Below, in pieces: positions 33,363 to 44,225 of a stretch of 64,000 nt of DNA. This DNA is from Epithemia pelagica. Its lineage: Eukaryota; Bacillariophyta; Bacillariophyceae; Surirellales; Surirellaceae. A program made the translations under genes and the position numbers. Under the pieces are notes generated by a model. It was not told the DNA's origin. It made no database searches and worked only from the letters and a program-made list of their open reading frames with translations. The stretch's first letter is position 1. Each line of letters opens with the position of its first letter. The stretch is from the NCBI GenBank assembly GCA_946965045.2, contig OX337233.1, forward strand, positions 1,736,001 to 1,800,000. Reading direction: 5' to 3'.

Positions 33363-34997
33363 CGCAAGGCTATTGAGAAAGAAATGAAGAACGTTGGCAT
33401 TGCTTTCGAATTTCCAGCTGATGGCGAAGTGCCTCCTGGATACAAGCATATTCCCTGTCATATGGTTTTTGATATCAAATCAGACCTGCGACAAAAAGCA
33501 CCGTTAGTGGCCGGAGGCCACAAAACTGATCCACCCAAAGAATCGACCTATTCTAGTGTGGTATGACGCGATAGCGTACGCATTGCTTTTACTATCGCTG
33601 CACTAAATGGTCTAGATGTTCTCGTCGGGGACGTGCAAAACGCATATCTCAACGCACCGACTAAAGAGAAGACCTATACCACCGCGGGACTCGAATTTGG
33701 ACCAGATAAGGTTGGACAACCTGCACTGATAGTGCGCGCATTATATGGTCTCAAAAGTTCTGCCGCAAGGTGGCGTGATCACATCGCCGCAACGCTCCGC
33801 GATATGGGATTTAAGATGTGTCAAGCTGATCCGGATGTATGGCTTCGAGCGAACACTCGACCATCTGATGGGTTCCAGTATTACGAGTATGTTTTGGTCT
33901 ATATTGATGATCTGCTGATTGTTAGTCATGATCCCAAAACCGTGATGCAGGACCTGCAGAGGCGCTATACGATCAAGCCCGACAGTATCAAACCGCCAGA
34001 CGAATACTTGGGATCCGAAATTCGTTGTTATACTATACCCGACACGCAAGATCCGTCGAACCGTGATCGTTGGGCCATGTCCGCTGACAAGTATTGTAAG
34101 CGTGCTCTTGCCGAAGTCGAAACGGAACTGGAGAAATCCGGAGAGAAGCTGAAGTCAAAAGTGACGACGCCGATCGCCGATGGATATTGCCCGGAATTGG
34201 ATGCGACTCCTGAACTCGACGCAAGACGTGCAAACTAATACCAAGGACTGATCGGTATTCTCCGTTGGATTGTTGAACTCGGTCGTATCGACATTACAAC
34301 CGCAGTCTCCCATATGTCCCGTTTTATGGCGCATCCACGAGAAGGACATCTCGAGCAAACGTTGCACATCTTCGCGTATCTGAAAAAGTAGGATAAATCC
34401 GCCATTGTGTTTGACGACACAACCCCTGACTTCGACGAGTCACGTTTTACCCGACCGGATTGGTCTGAGTATTATCCTGATGCTGCCGAGCCGATTCCGC
34501 CAAACGCACCAGCACCGCGTGGAAACGCTGTCACCACGACTTGCTTTGTCGATGCTGATCATGCTGGATGTCGTGTCACACGGCGCTCTCAATCAGGAGT
34601 CCTACTGTTCTTGCAACGAGCACCGATCATGTGGTATTCAAAACGACAAAACACTGTTGAGACGTCTACATTTGGCAGTGACTTCGTGGCGATGAAAACT
34701 GCCATTGAAATGATTGAAGCATTTCGTTATAAGTTGCGAATGCTGATGGGTATCCCGTTGGATGGAGAGACGAATGTGTTTTGCGACAATGAATCTGTGT
34801 TTAAGAACTCAACGCAGCCGGAATCAGTCCTAAAGAAGAAGCACAACGCAATTGCTTATCATCGGACTCGTGAAGCGCAAGCTGCTGGACATGTGCGCAT
34901 TGCATGGGAAGAAGGTGAAACGAATCTTGCCGATATCCTAACCAAACTGCTACCCGGACCTCGATTGCGATTCCTGGCCCAACGTATCATGTGGTAG
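33363..34997 (+). pseudogene. copia reverse transcriptase and RNase H
   Basis: This frame starts RKAIEKEMKNVGIAFEF. RT motifs follow: HMVFDIKSDLRQKAPLVAGG, VGDVQNAYLNAPTKEKTY, RALYGLKSSAARWRDHIAA and YVLVYIDDLLIVSH, with the catalytic YIDD. Stops lie at 33564 (TGA), 34236 (TAA) and 34390 (TAG). RNase H is shown by TCFVDADHAGCRVTRRSQSG, IMWYSKRQNTVETSTFGSDF, NVFCDNESVFKN and KKKHNAIAYHRTREAQAAGH. It ends LLPGPRLRFLAQRIMW at 34997. Key catalytic residues remain; the nonsense mutations are what disable it. Confidence 0.88.
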
Positions 34998-34998
34998 C

Positions 34999-35364
34999 AC
35001 CCCTTTAAGATCCAAAATGGGATCGCCCCTTTTGAAGAATAGTCCGACGTACTGGACCGGCCTCTGCTGACATGACGAACTAAACGAAGTTGCCCACCCC
35101 GATTTTGTTCGCGGGGACTGAATAAATAATCACGGGTGCCCCCTTTGTAACCTACGAAGGGCCTCGCCATACCTCGCTACGCATCGCCTGGCATCGCCCG
35201 GCCCCTAGTTATGTGTTCGCTAGTGGGTACCATGGTCGCTGTTTGGCCCCTACGTGAGCGATTTGCCCCCAAAGGGCACCCCTAGTTAAGTTGCCATAAT
35301 TTCTGATAGTTTGATTGTTGCAAGCCGTATATTGCGTCTGGCCGTCAGTTTTTATTCAGATGGC
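34999..35364. other. copia 3' flank, possible LTR
   Basis: Begins directly after the RNase H stop. It has paired words (GATCCAAAATGGGATCG, and GCATCGCCTGGCATCGCCCGG). It would be the place for a polypurine tract and LTR, but no matching 5' copy is present in the window, so an LTR cannot be shown. Confidence 0.35.
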
Positions 35365-36315
35365 ATGTCAGACACAAACCATTTGCCATTTCCTCTGGGC
35401 GTTATGGTAGAGGTTCCCGGTGGTAACAACCAAAGAAAACGACATCGGACAGCAGGTCCATCGACCCCATCAGTTGGTGACGATAGCCTTGGACAACGTC
35501 GATACACTGAAGTAGTCGAGGTTATCGTGAAGTATAAATCAAAGACGAATCATGGTATGACATTACCTGGATTTTGTCTCCACTTTTTCAAGATCCATCA
35601 TCAACGTTTCTATATGCACATGCACAGTGACCAACAGGGCACTAACCAACTTGGAACAACAGAAAATCCATATGTTTTGTTGACTGGATGCACAGAAATA
35701 AAGATCAACCATCCACCCATTGGGACTATCCGGACACATCCCAACTATCAAAGTGAAGGCCCATGGCGGGATTGGGTCATGGCCAAGGTACCTCGTAATA
35801 AACGGAAACCTTTGGACGAGATTTACAATCTTCCTTTGGGAGACATGGATACCGAACTGTGTCAGACTATATGCTTTCTTTGTATTCCCTTCGCACAACA
35901 GACAGGAGAAACACATCAACCAGAGAGTACCGATCATACAGCAACTCATGTACTGCTTCGAACAACATATGTTCAGTCCCAAACAGACCTAAAAATGTCT
36001 TCTGTTCTTTTCAACAGATGGAGAAAACGTTTCGACATGGAGAGAATAGCCGAAGTCGTTATGGTTCCAGTCCAGAATATCATACGACTAGTTGGTGTTG
36101 TCGACGAGAACTCAGAAATGATTGAAGAACGAGATGCAGTCCCCCAATTTCTCCATTCTTCAACAGAACGTGAGCTATTGCAAGAAGATAACCGTAATCG
36201 AGAGAATTTCTCTGATATTGTTTGGGCTGTTCGTGATATAAAAGAATGGGCAGTGGAATTCAATAAATCTGCCACTCCAAAATTGAAAGACAGGTATAAG
36301 GATCAAGAGTCCTGA
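35365..36315 (+). CDS. unrecognised protein, 316 residues
   Basis: ATG 35365 starts MSDTNHLPFPLGVMVEVPGG; the frame is open to TGA at 36313-36315. Visible segments are YTEVVEVIVKYKSKTNHGMT, a His-rich stretch (FFKIHHQRFYMHMHSD), GPWRDWVMAKVPRNKRKP and LGDMDTELCQTICFLCIPF, where the Cys residues could be structural. The C-terminus is charged. The residues around PWRDWVMAKV recall C-terminal domains in large diatom transposon proteins, but I cannot name one. It is intact, unlike nearly everything before it. It is codirectional with the Cys-rich gene 190 bp downstream and may form one unit with it. Confidence 0.6.
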   Translation: MSDTNHLPFPLGVMVEVPGGNNQRKRHRTAGPSTPSVGDDSLGQRRYTEVVEVIVKYKSKTNHGMTLPGFCLHFFKIHHQRFYMHMHSDQQGTNQLGTTENPYVLLTGCTEIKINHPPIGTIRTHPNYQSEGPWRDWVMAKVPRNKRKPLDEIYNLPLGDMDTELCQTICFLCIPFAQQTGETHQPESTDHTATHVLLRTTYVQSQTDLKMSSVLFNRWRKRFDMERIAEVVMVPVQNIIRLVGVVDENSEMIEERDAVPQFLHSSTERELLQEDNRNRENFSDIVWAVRDIKEWAVEFNKSATPKLKDRYKDQES

Positions 36316-36506
36316 GGGATCTCGTGAAGATCTCGATTGGTAGAGGGGCGCGTTGGTCCATGCTCGCCCCACTTGTAACGCCAGACGACCTTTTCATGTT
36401 GTATTTATCTCTCGTCACTCAATTTTTCTAAAAGAAGTAGAATCTTTCACACTCCGATCAACTCAATACTCGAAACAAGTCATATATTCTGCTCTTGTTG
36501 AATAAC

Positions 36507-37715
36507 ATGGTTGTAAATCCGTACATCTCCCAAAAGAAGTCTAAGCCAATTGGTAGTAGCAAGGCCGGAAACGAAAGTCAAGTTCTTCTCGTTGATAGTA
36601 CAAGCCAGAAATCAAAAGAGAACAGCAAACGACCTCTATGTGAACACCACCCGATAAATCCATATACAGCCAAGAAAGTAAAACACGAACCGTCACACGA
36701 TCCCTCCAAGTCCAAACCAGACGATGCCACTGCTAACAACACAAATTCTGGCCTCTCCACACTTGTTCAAATGATCGAAAACCAAGAAGAAGCAACCACA
36801 AGTACACACAAACTGCCGTCACCATTCCAAACTGCTTTAACAGCAACTAAGGAAACCGTAGGTGTGAACATAAAACCGATGAATACGACAGAGAAAGCTG
36901 AGGAGTCCAAGAGGTCTAGCATCACCAACCCATACAACAAGAATATAACAAACCCATACAAGACGAAGCCGAAAATAAACACCAATCATGGAAAGAAAAT
37001 CCCATTACTACGTGATTCACCACCGATGTACAAGCCTCGACCGAATCGCGAGAAACTCAACCCTGAGGTTGTTAAATTCACCGAGCTTGTGAACCAAATC
37101 TATGGGTCCAACGATGTTAAGCCCGAACCCATGTGTCCCTGGTGTTTTGTAACAGATAATCTGTCCACCGACAGGTACTTGACCGGTAAATGTTGGCATC
37201 GTTTTGGAAAAACACATTCATGTGTGGAAAATTGTTATGGCTGTGGTGTACCAATGAACGGATGCGATTCAGGTGGTAACGAGCGATGTTGTACTGACGC
37301 CTTGTATATTCATGATTCTATGAATATAACACGTGAAGAATCAGACATCAACAAGGTTGCACTTGTGTGTAAATGCTGTCTTCGCCCGTGTAACTCTTAT
37401 TCTGAATGTGTGTATTCACATGGATGTTGGAACTCTCCGAACAAACATTTCGTATGGAGATTTTGTCATATTGCCGGGCGTGCTTTGGTATACTCTGAAC
37501 TAAAACTGAACTGTAAAGGACCAGGGAGTATCCCGAAACATGCACAGGATATAATCAAAACTGCCACAGAGTTGATGTACAATGAACTCCGAGATCCTTA
37601 TGAGTCATCGCAATACAACTCACCATTTTGTCATGTTATGGACCAGGATTCATCGTCAAAGTGGTTGGTTACAATGTCTTTCGGGAACTTCCACAACTAT
37701 ATGCCATTCTTCTGA
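36507..37715 (+). CDS. Cys-rich zinc-binding-like protein with NPY repeats
   Basis: ATG 36507 (MVVNPYISQKK) gives 402 residues. The N-terminal half is basic and disordered and carries four Asn-Pro-Tyr motifs followed by Lys (NPYISQKK, NPYTAKK, NPYNKN, NPYKTK). The C-terminal half is Cys-rich: CPWCF, then CWHRFGKTHSCVENCYGCG, RCCTDALY, CKCCLRPCNSYSECVYSHGC and SPNKHFVWRFCHIAGRAL. This suggests two or three zinc-binding knuckles. A decayed paralog follows at 37916-39269, so the family is tandemly duplicated. I do not know its function; nucleic-acid binding is a reasonable inference from the basic arm plus Cys knuckles. The ORF is intact. Confidence 0.65.
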   Translation: MVVNPYISQKKSKPIGSSKAGNESQVLLVDSTSQKSKENSKRPLCEHHPINPYTAKKVKHEPSHDPSKSKPDDATANNTNSGLSTLVQMIENQEEATTSTHKLPSPFQTALTATKETVGVNIKPMNTTEKAEESKRSSITNPYNKNITNPYKTKPKINTNHGKKIPLLRDSPPMYKPRPNREKLNPEVVKFTELVNQIYGSNDVKPEPMCPWCFVTDNLSTDRYLTGKCWHRFGKTHSCVENCYGCGVPMNGCDSGGNERCCTDALYIHDSMNITREESDINKVALVCKCCLRPCNSYSECVYSHGCWNSPNKHFVWRFCHIAGRALVYSELKLNCKGPGSIPKHAQDIIKTATELMYNELRDPYESSQYNSPFCHVMDQDSSSKWLVTMSFGNFHNYMPFF

Positions 37716-37915
37716 CACTGCTACAATACTCTGATGTCATCGAAGTACTCCCGACAAACTTAGGTAAATAACACAATAGGAACAGTTAATCGCATCACAG
37801 TCGCCATCATACCAGTAGCTCCATCGTATCGCATCACAGTCGCCTTTTTCTGTCACATGTAAAATTTCATAGGAAGAGTTCAGCAGCGACAGAGAGACAT
37901 AAACAGAAAACGAGA

Positions 37916-39269
37916 ATGGACAAACGCCGACAGGAAGCCAAGCAAGGATCTCCAAAGCAGGGATCTGACGACGACTATGATCCGGACAACAAAGATGGGT
38001 GGAGTGAAGCAAAGGGACAGTCTGGTTTCAAAGAGGACTCAGGTAGTACCAGCTCCGGTAGCAAGGAAGAGTCGAACAGTGATGATAGCGAACAAAAACT
38101 CCTGTACCCGCTGTGGTTTCGCTAAAACATCCTCCACAACAGTCAGGTACTGGGGATGATGAAGAATCTACAGATCATGGTTCATCTGCTACCACCCTTC
38201 TCAAAAGAAACTTGCCCCGGAAGGCAAGAAAGGAACCCACCGTCAAATCCGTATCGAATGCGACATTTTCCAAGAAACGTCTACCTCGCCGGAAACAACC
38301 GGCACGAAAAACGTTGGGAAACTGGGAACCAGATACGTCGGAAAACACCCGCAAGGAAAACAGTGCGCGGGGGTTCTTGGCACCCAAGTGATGGACCATC
38401 ATCTTCTGCCCATGGTGGTTCGGAAACTCCCAATATTGCCAGAAAAGTAGCTGCAAACAACTCTCAAGGACCAGGAATTCATATCAAAGAACCAGCACGA
38501 ACAAATAGCTCTTTGAGCACTCACAAAATGGTCGTTGATGAATTCATCTCCTTAGTGGAAAGTATTTCTGATCGGACTCGAGACAGTAAATCACCCTCAC
38601 CAATTTGTCCTTCCTGTCTTGTTTTCGGAAGAGACCCTTACCACATCTTCGGGAGTGATGGACACCTGTGTAGTATCTGCTGCCACGGATGTGGTATAAA
38701 CCATTATCGATGGGAACACCTCAGGGATGATTACAAATGCCGCTCGTTTCTATACCAGGACAAAAAAATGGGGCAAGAACACGAAGAAGCTTTTGACAGA
38801 GACTGCCGATGGCATTGACAGCGTTAAACGCATCATAACCGAACTCCCAGACGTTTGTAAATCTTGTTTACGTCCAAACATGACCGGAATCAATCAATGC
38901 CCAAACCTTGGTTCGTTATGTTTCACTTCTCCGAATAAATACTTTGTTTGGCGGTTTTGTGCCCTGGTGAGGGATGCCATATTTACACAGAAAGAAAAGG
39001 GTGATGATTATGTACCGCCTCTACACTCTACGGAAATTCTACGGCATATGCGAAAACTCATACAGAGTTCGATTCTCCATGCATGGAAGGAGGTGGGACA
39101 CACCTATTACCAATCACACAAAGAGTTTTCACCATTCTCACACGATTCTGGAGAAGAAACATGGTCGAAGTGGTTATTCTCTTGTCCACCGAACAGAGGA
39201 TTTTACAATTACATGTTCATCTTCAACGTGTGTTACAAGGCATGCATGTCCGAGGTGGTCGACAAATAG
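37916..39269 (+). pseudogene. decayed paralog of the Cys-rich NPY protein
   Basis: Four consecutive frame segments (37916-38110, 38110-38385, 38385-38790, 38790-39269) together mirror the preceding gene. There is a charged N-terminus (MDKRRQEAKQGSPKQGSDDD), then ICPSCLVFGRDPYHIFGSDG, CSICCHGCGINHYRW, DVCKSCLRPNMTGINQCPNL and TSPNKYFVWRFCALVRDAIF, and FSHDSGEETWSKWLFSCPPN near the end. SPNK-x-FVWRFC and the closing S-S/T-KWL segment are shared with the intact copy. Three frameshifts make it a pseudogene unless small introns are hidden. The N-terminal halves are not similar, so only the Cys domain is conserved. Confidence 0.65.
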
Positions 39270-39917
39270 GGGTCGAAGACCTGCCCAAAAGAATGATTTC
39301 TTCGGACAAACAAGGGAGAACAATTCAAATCTATATATCGTCGTAAAAACCCATTCCTTTAAGTTCCAGTAAAACCACAAAACCTCCTTCTCTTAAGTCC
39401 GTGCAGTAATTATCTTTCTAGCCAGTTGCATTCACATTCGAATTCTTTACTCTTGATTAGGAGACTCTTGCTGACGGACTCTTGCTTATGAGACTCTTGC
39501 TTAGGAGCTTCTTGCTAGTCTGTGTCGTGCTTCTTATTTGGCAGTCCATACCTAACACCCAACAGGTCTATTGCCTTGTCCACATCCTCCATTGGAATTA
39601 TATCTGAAAGCCAATGAACGCTACATGTATCATCATGCAGTGCTCATGGGTTTTGCCTCAGATTATCTAAGTCCAATCAAGGAAGTGTACAAGGTAATAG
39701 GATCTGAAGGGGTTGCAGAGGTGTACTTTGGAGACCCTTGCCATACCGAGTGTGAATTCCTCATCTTTCAAGGATTAGGGTAAATGGGCTTACGACAACA
39801 TTCAAATCTACCAAACAATGGAGCTAGAAACCATATTCTCTTCATAGCTTCAACGGCAATTCTCGGTGAAGCGTTCCAAGACTCAATAGAAGCGCTAGTG
39901 ACAGCGTTCACCGTGGC
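39270..39917. other. convergent intergenic region, nothing recognised
   Basis: This separates the plus-strand Cys-rich pair from the minus-strand repeat-tailed gene. The words GGAGACTCTTGCT and GACTCTTGCT repeat near 39460-39500. A 70-codon frame at 39571-39783 has no motif. Confidence 0.4.
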
Positions 39918-41513
39918 TTACTCCAAATCCTTGGGCGGTTCCGAATCCTTACTAGGTGGTGCGGCTTGTTTCTGGTCAGTCATGTTCAAGTCCTCAGCGG
40001 CAATCGCTTGCTCCGAATCCATATTCAAGTCCTCAACGGCAATGGCCTGCTCCGAATCCTTAGGTGGTTCCGCTTGCTGCTTTGAGTCCACCTGGATTCT
40101 AGGTGGTGCGGCTTGTTTCTGGTCAGTCATGTTCAAGTCCTCAGCGGCAATCGCTTGCTCCGAATCCATGTTCAAGTCCTCAACGGCAATGGCCTGCTCC
40201 GAATCCTTAGGTGGTTCCGCTTGTTGCTTTGAGTCCACCTCACGAGTTGCGGTAGCAGTCGCTTGCTCCGTGGCTTGCTCCGAATCCTTAGGTGGATGAT
40301 TTGTGGCAGTGGCATGAGTTGTGGCAATGGCTTGCTCCGAATCCTTAGGTGGGTCCGCCTGCAGCTTTGGATCCTTTGGTTGGTCCTCGTCCATGGCAAC
40401 GGCTTGAGTTGTGGCTTGTTTCCGGTCGGCCATGTTCAAGTCCTCAGCTGCAATGACCCGCTCCGAATCCTTCGGAGGTTCTGTCTGCTTCTCTGAATTC
40501 GAGTCCTCCCCGTCTTGCATCCGATCCGTTGCCTGTTCAGAATCCTTAGGTGGTTCCACTTGCTGCTTTGAGTCCACCTCACGAGTTGCGGCTGCACTCG
40601 CTTGCTCTGTGGCTTGCTCCGAATCCTTAGGTGGATGATTTGCGGCAGTGGCATGAGTTGTTGCAATGGCTTGCTCCGAATCCTTAGGAGGTTCCGCCTG
40701 CAGCTTTGAATCCTTTGGTAGGTCCTCATTGGCATGAGTTGTTGCAATGGCTTGCTCCGAATCCTTAGGTGGTTCCGCCTGCAGCTTTGAATCCTTTGGT
40801 AGGTCCTCATCCATGGCAATGGCATGAGTTACGGCATTGGCTTGCTCAGAATCCTTCGGTGGTTCTGTCTGCTTCTCTGAATTCGAGTCCTCCCCATCTT
40901 GCATCCGATCCGTTGCCTGTTCAGAATCCTTCGGTGGTTCTGTCCGCTGCTTAGAGTCCACCCCATGAGTGGCGGCTGCAGTCGCTTGCTCCATGGCTTG
41001 CTCCTCATCCTTAGGTGGATGATTTGCGGCAATGGCAGGAGTTGTGGCAGTGGCTTGCTCCGAATCCTTAGGTGGTTCTGCAGTCGCTTGCTCCGTGGCT
41101 TGCTCAGAATCCTTAGTCGTGGCAGTGGCTTGCTCCAAATCCTTAGGTGGTTCTGCAGTCGCTTGCTCCGTGGCTTGCTCCGAATCCTTAGGTGGATGAT
41201 ATGCAGCAGTGGCAGGTGGATGATTTGCGGCAGTGGCATGAGTTGTGGCAGTGGCTTGCTCCGAATCCTTAGGTGGTTCTGCCTCCCGCTTTGAATCCTT
41301 TGGTAGGTCCTTGTCCATGGCAACGACATGAGTTACTGCATTGGCTTGCTCAGAATCCTTAGCGGCTTGTTTCCGGTTCGGACACTCCGTGACAGCCAGG
41401 TTCGACTCCACTTGATTAGAATCGGTTGTGGCCTGCTTCTCGTCGTGGTCATCTCCCAACTCTCTTTTCTCATTCACTGTTGCGTTCAATGACCTTGCGT
41501 TCGCCCCCCAAAA
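39918..41513 (-). pseudogene. PKDSEQ-repeat C-terminal tail of the 47.6-39.9 kb reading frame
   Basis: The frame continues that of the 2OG-domain ORF after a single TAG at 41514-41516. It consists almost wholly of diverged repeats around EPPKDSEQAT, with longer superunits such as MDEDLPKDSKLQAEPPKDSE, DRMQDGEDSNSEKQTEPPKD and AVEDLNMDSEQAIAAEDLNM. It ends at a stop at 39918. The sequence is acidic, Pro/Ala/Gln-rich, and certainly disordered. No ATG precedes it in a convincing place, so it is more likely a tail read on from the upstream ORF than an independent gene. The repeats vary in length, as expected from unequal recombination. Confidence 0.5.
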
Positions 41514-44225
41514 CTAACCAATCGTATGTCCGTCCTGTTTTGTATGAGTATGAACTGACGTTCCATGTCGGATAATTCTCCCATCCCATGCAATGGAACA
41601 TCCGTGGAACAGACGAAGACATAGTCCACTGAATGTTGTTTCCCTATACTTGATGAGCACATTAGGTAGGACGAAATACCAATCACGTGTACTTCCTGGT
41701 TTGGTTTCAGTCCATATAGTAAATGAAACTGATGCGTCATGGATGTCATAATGACTTGCGTTCATTAGGTCACAGCTTAATAGCATGGACGTAGAGACAC
41801 CTCTCGATTCCCCACCGAGCACATCTGGGATCTTCCCTCCACAATTTGTCTCCATATGCCGTATTGCTCCTAAGACCCCAGGGAGTTTCCGCTCGCAAAA
41901 CCTTCGTACACCGCAACTTATTTTTGGTAGGACCCTTCCTGTATCCGTGGCGATTTTCAGGAGCTTGTCGGAAAATACAGTTTCTCTGTCCCCTGTTTTA
42001 GCACAAGTACCAACCGTTGTCATCAAACCTCGGTCACAAGTGTTACACCTGGCGTTGGATGCACGTTGTAGTTCGTTTCTATCAATAAACATACAAGCCC
42101 TCTCATGCATTAATGATAACAGGTTGTCATCTGATCCAACCAATGAAGTCACTTTCAGGTGAGAGATACTTTCCGGTCCTCCTTGGAATTGGCGTGTCCT
42201 TATAATGAAGACTGCATCACCAGACTCGCGTTGATCATATCGTAAGCAATTCAACTGTTCGTCATCGTCTATGTTCTGGTAGAGCGCTCCCTGGACATAC
42301 TTCCGACAACCACGTTTGTTACTTGAATTTCCAGGTTCCAGGGCCGCCCTGTATTTTACTCTGAGATCGTGTTGACCGGCCGTTTTCGAATTAGGATTCT
42401 CTGTAGTGTAAAAGTTGGGGGCAACAAGAGGCGCTCCCGATTCGATGTCGTTGAGTTGATAACATTCGTGTGTGTTTCTTGTTCTTCTAATCCAATCTAA
42501 AGACCAAACATTCTTGATGTTCTTTATGTAGGCTCCTTTTGCCGGTTGTCCATCAGAATGACGAAGACGTAACCACGACAAGGGTAATGGGACCAATGAC
42601 GACAGAGAATTTGGCAAGGCACACCCGGAATCCATTGAACGTGTTGATGTATAGAATATACCTGCCAAAGGCATGATTAGAATGATATCATGGAACAGAT
42701 GATCCTTTGATTCTTCACAATTCTCTTTTGACGTTTGGATTTGAATGACCTTGTCGTCGAATGCTGATTTCATGACACTCGGTCTCCCTCTCCGAATGCG
42801 GTTACACCTTTCTAACGTACATTCAACAAGGAAGGCACACGGGGATGAATCGACCAGATTACTAGGATTGCGTTGCTTGACGGTGAGCGACCTGTCTCGA
42901 AAGGCACAATGACTGGCTGTGTCCTCTGTATTTTCTTCAACATTCTCCTTCATACTCTCATACACTCGACTCAGTTTTCCCATTACATTCGGAAGATTGG
43001 CGGCCGACACTCCATCCCTTTTGAGTAAGTCGTTTAGACACAGTTTGAATACTATGTGGTCTTCATTACAGGCAAAACAACACGACAACAAGTTACCGAG
43101 TAGATCCATCTGCTTCTCACGGTCAATTCGTGGAGAGAACAGACACATGGCCTGATGGTCATCTTCGTTTGGTTTCGAGTACTTCATAGGAAAACCACTG
43201 GGGGTCTCTTCTTGTCTTTTTCGAAACTTCTTCAAAGTCTCTCTTGTCAAGGTTAGCTTGGATAAGCCTTTCTTTTCCACTTCTTTGTTTGTCGGTAGCA
43301 GTTTGGGATCTGTGTATTTTGTTACTTTGGTCGGTCTGTTGGTGGTTGCTTCAGAGTCGTCTTGTTCAGGTTCTCTTCTGGCACTCTTTTTCCCGTGACC
43401 ATCTGCTCCTATTTCCGGTGTAGTACCTTCCGTCAATGCCTCTGTTGTTTGTGAATCATCACAATGTCCTTGCCTAGATGCAAGCTCGCGATTAACCGAA
43501 GGGTGACTGGCACGAGATGATGGGTCGTGATTTTGGTTCCATCTATTCGAACCGCTCCGTTCATGAGTATGCGAACTATGATCATCCCACCCTGGCCTGT
43601 GTCCACCGGTAGACATGCGTTCTCTTTGATCACTATTTGCGGAATAACGACCGTCATTGTTTCTTCTTTGGTTTATAGCGGGCGACTCTCTTCTCTCCCG
43701 GTAAGTCCACCGGTTCAGAGGAGGACTCCTATAAGTGGATGAAGGATGGTAGTCGTCAGTATGATTTGGTCTCCAATCATGATATGAAGATCAATTTATG
43801 TTGTGTGATCCATGGTTGTGACGTCTATCACAGTCCAGAGAACCACCACTATTCTTCCACCGGTTGAAATTAGGACTTGCGCTTCCTGTTCTCATTGTCG
43901 TTTCACCTTGTGACGGACAACAGCCCCACCCATCCGATGTGCTTCCTGTTCTCATTGTCGGTTCACCTTGTGACGGACGACAGCCCCACCCATCCGATGT
44001 GCTTCCTGTTCTCATTGTCGGTCCACCTTGTGACAGACGACAGCCCCACCCATCCGATGTGCTTGCTGTTGTCTTTGTCGGTCCACCTTGTGATGGACGA
44101 CAGTTCCAACCGTCTGATGGAACAGAAACACCCGGTACTGCTGTTGGGTTCTTCGCAAGTCCCCAAGTCTGTCCACTTTGTGATGGCCCTGACACTCCTC
44201 TCATTGGTTTTTCCCTACTCCCCAA
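41514..44225 (-). pseudogene. tryptophan-repeat region plus 2OG-oxygenase-like domain
   Basis: One minus frame from about 44225 to 41514, with a single TGA at about 43787-43790. The first 250 residues are tandem 20-residue units (SDGWGCRPSQGEPTMRTGST) and other isolated W motifs (QTWGLAKNP, YHDWRPNH, LNRWTYRE, RPGWDDHS, SNRWNQNH). A 450-residue unknown region follows, containing LPLSWLRLRHSDGQPAKGAY and IKNIKNVWSLDWI. The C-terminal domain reads MLLSCDLMNASHYDIHDASV, SFTIWTETKPG, WYFVLPNVLIKYRE and LFHGCSIAWDGRIIRHGTS. The H-x-D with the distal His suggests an Fe(II)/2OG oxygenase fold; I recall the same block as a multi-copy diatom family. A partial second copy lies at 51.7-53.4 kb. Confidence 0.6.
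43878..44122. repeat. 60-bp tandem repeat encoding SDGWG units
   Basis: About four copies in exact 60-bp register, 43878 to 44122. They encode 20-residue repeats with one Trp each on the minus strand. Differences between copies are few, so this array is young compared with its flanks. Confidence 0.92.

Larger units (their letters stand above)
29640..34998 (+). mobile_element. copia-type retrotransposon, near-complete internal region
   Basis: The order Gag tail, protease, integrase, reverse transcriptase, RNase H is that of copia elements. Reading moves through two frameshifts (about 32640 and about 33362) and stops at 30201, 30759, 33564, 34236 and 34390, so the copy is dead but only moderately decayed. 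No LTR pair was found. The GC content is higher than in neighbouring regions, as in a later insertion. The 5' LTR and Gag N-terminus are replaced by the ORF that starts at 29259. Confidence 0.88.

Noticed and set aside
40172-41329. Arg-rich and other alternative frames opposite or beside the PKDSEQ repeat
   Set aside because: These are shadows of the repeat; only the minus frame that links to the 2OG ORF has sensible composition and continuity.
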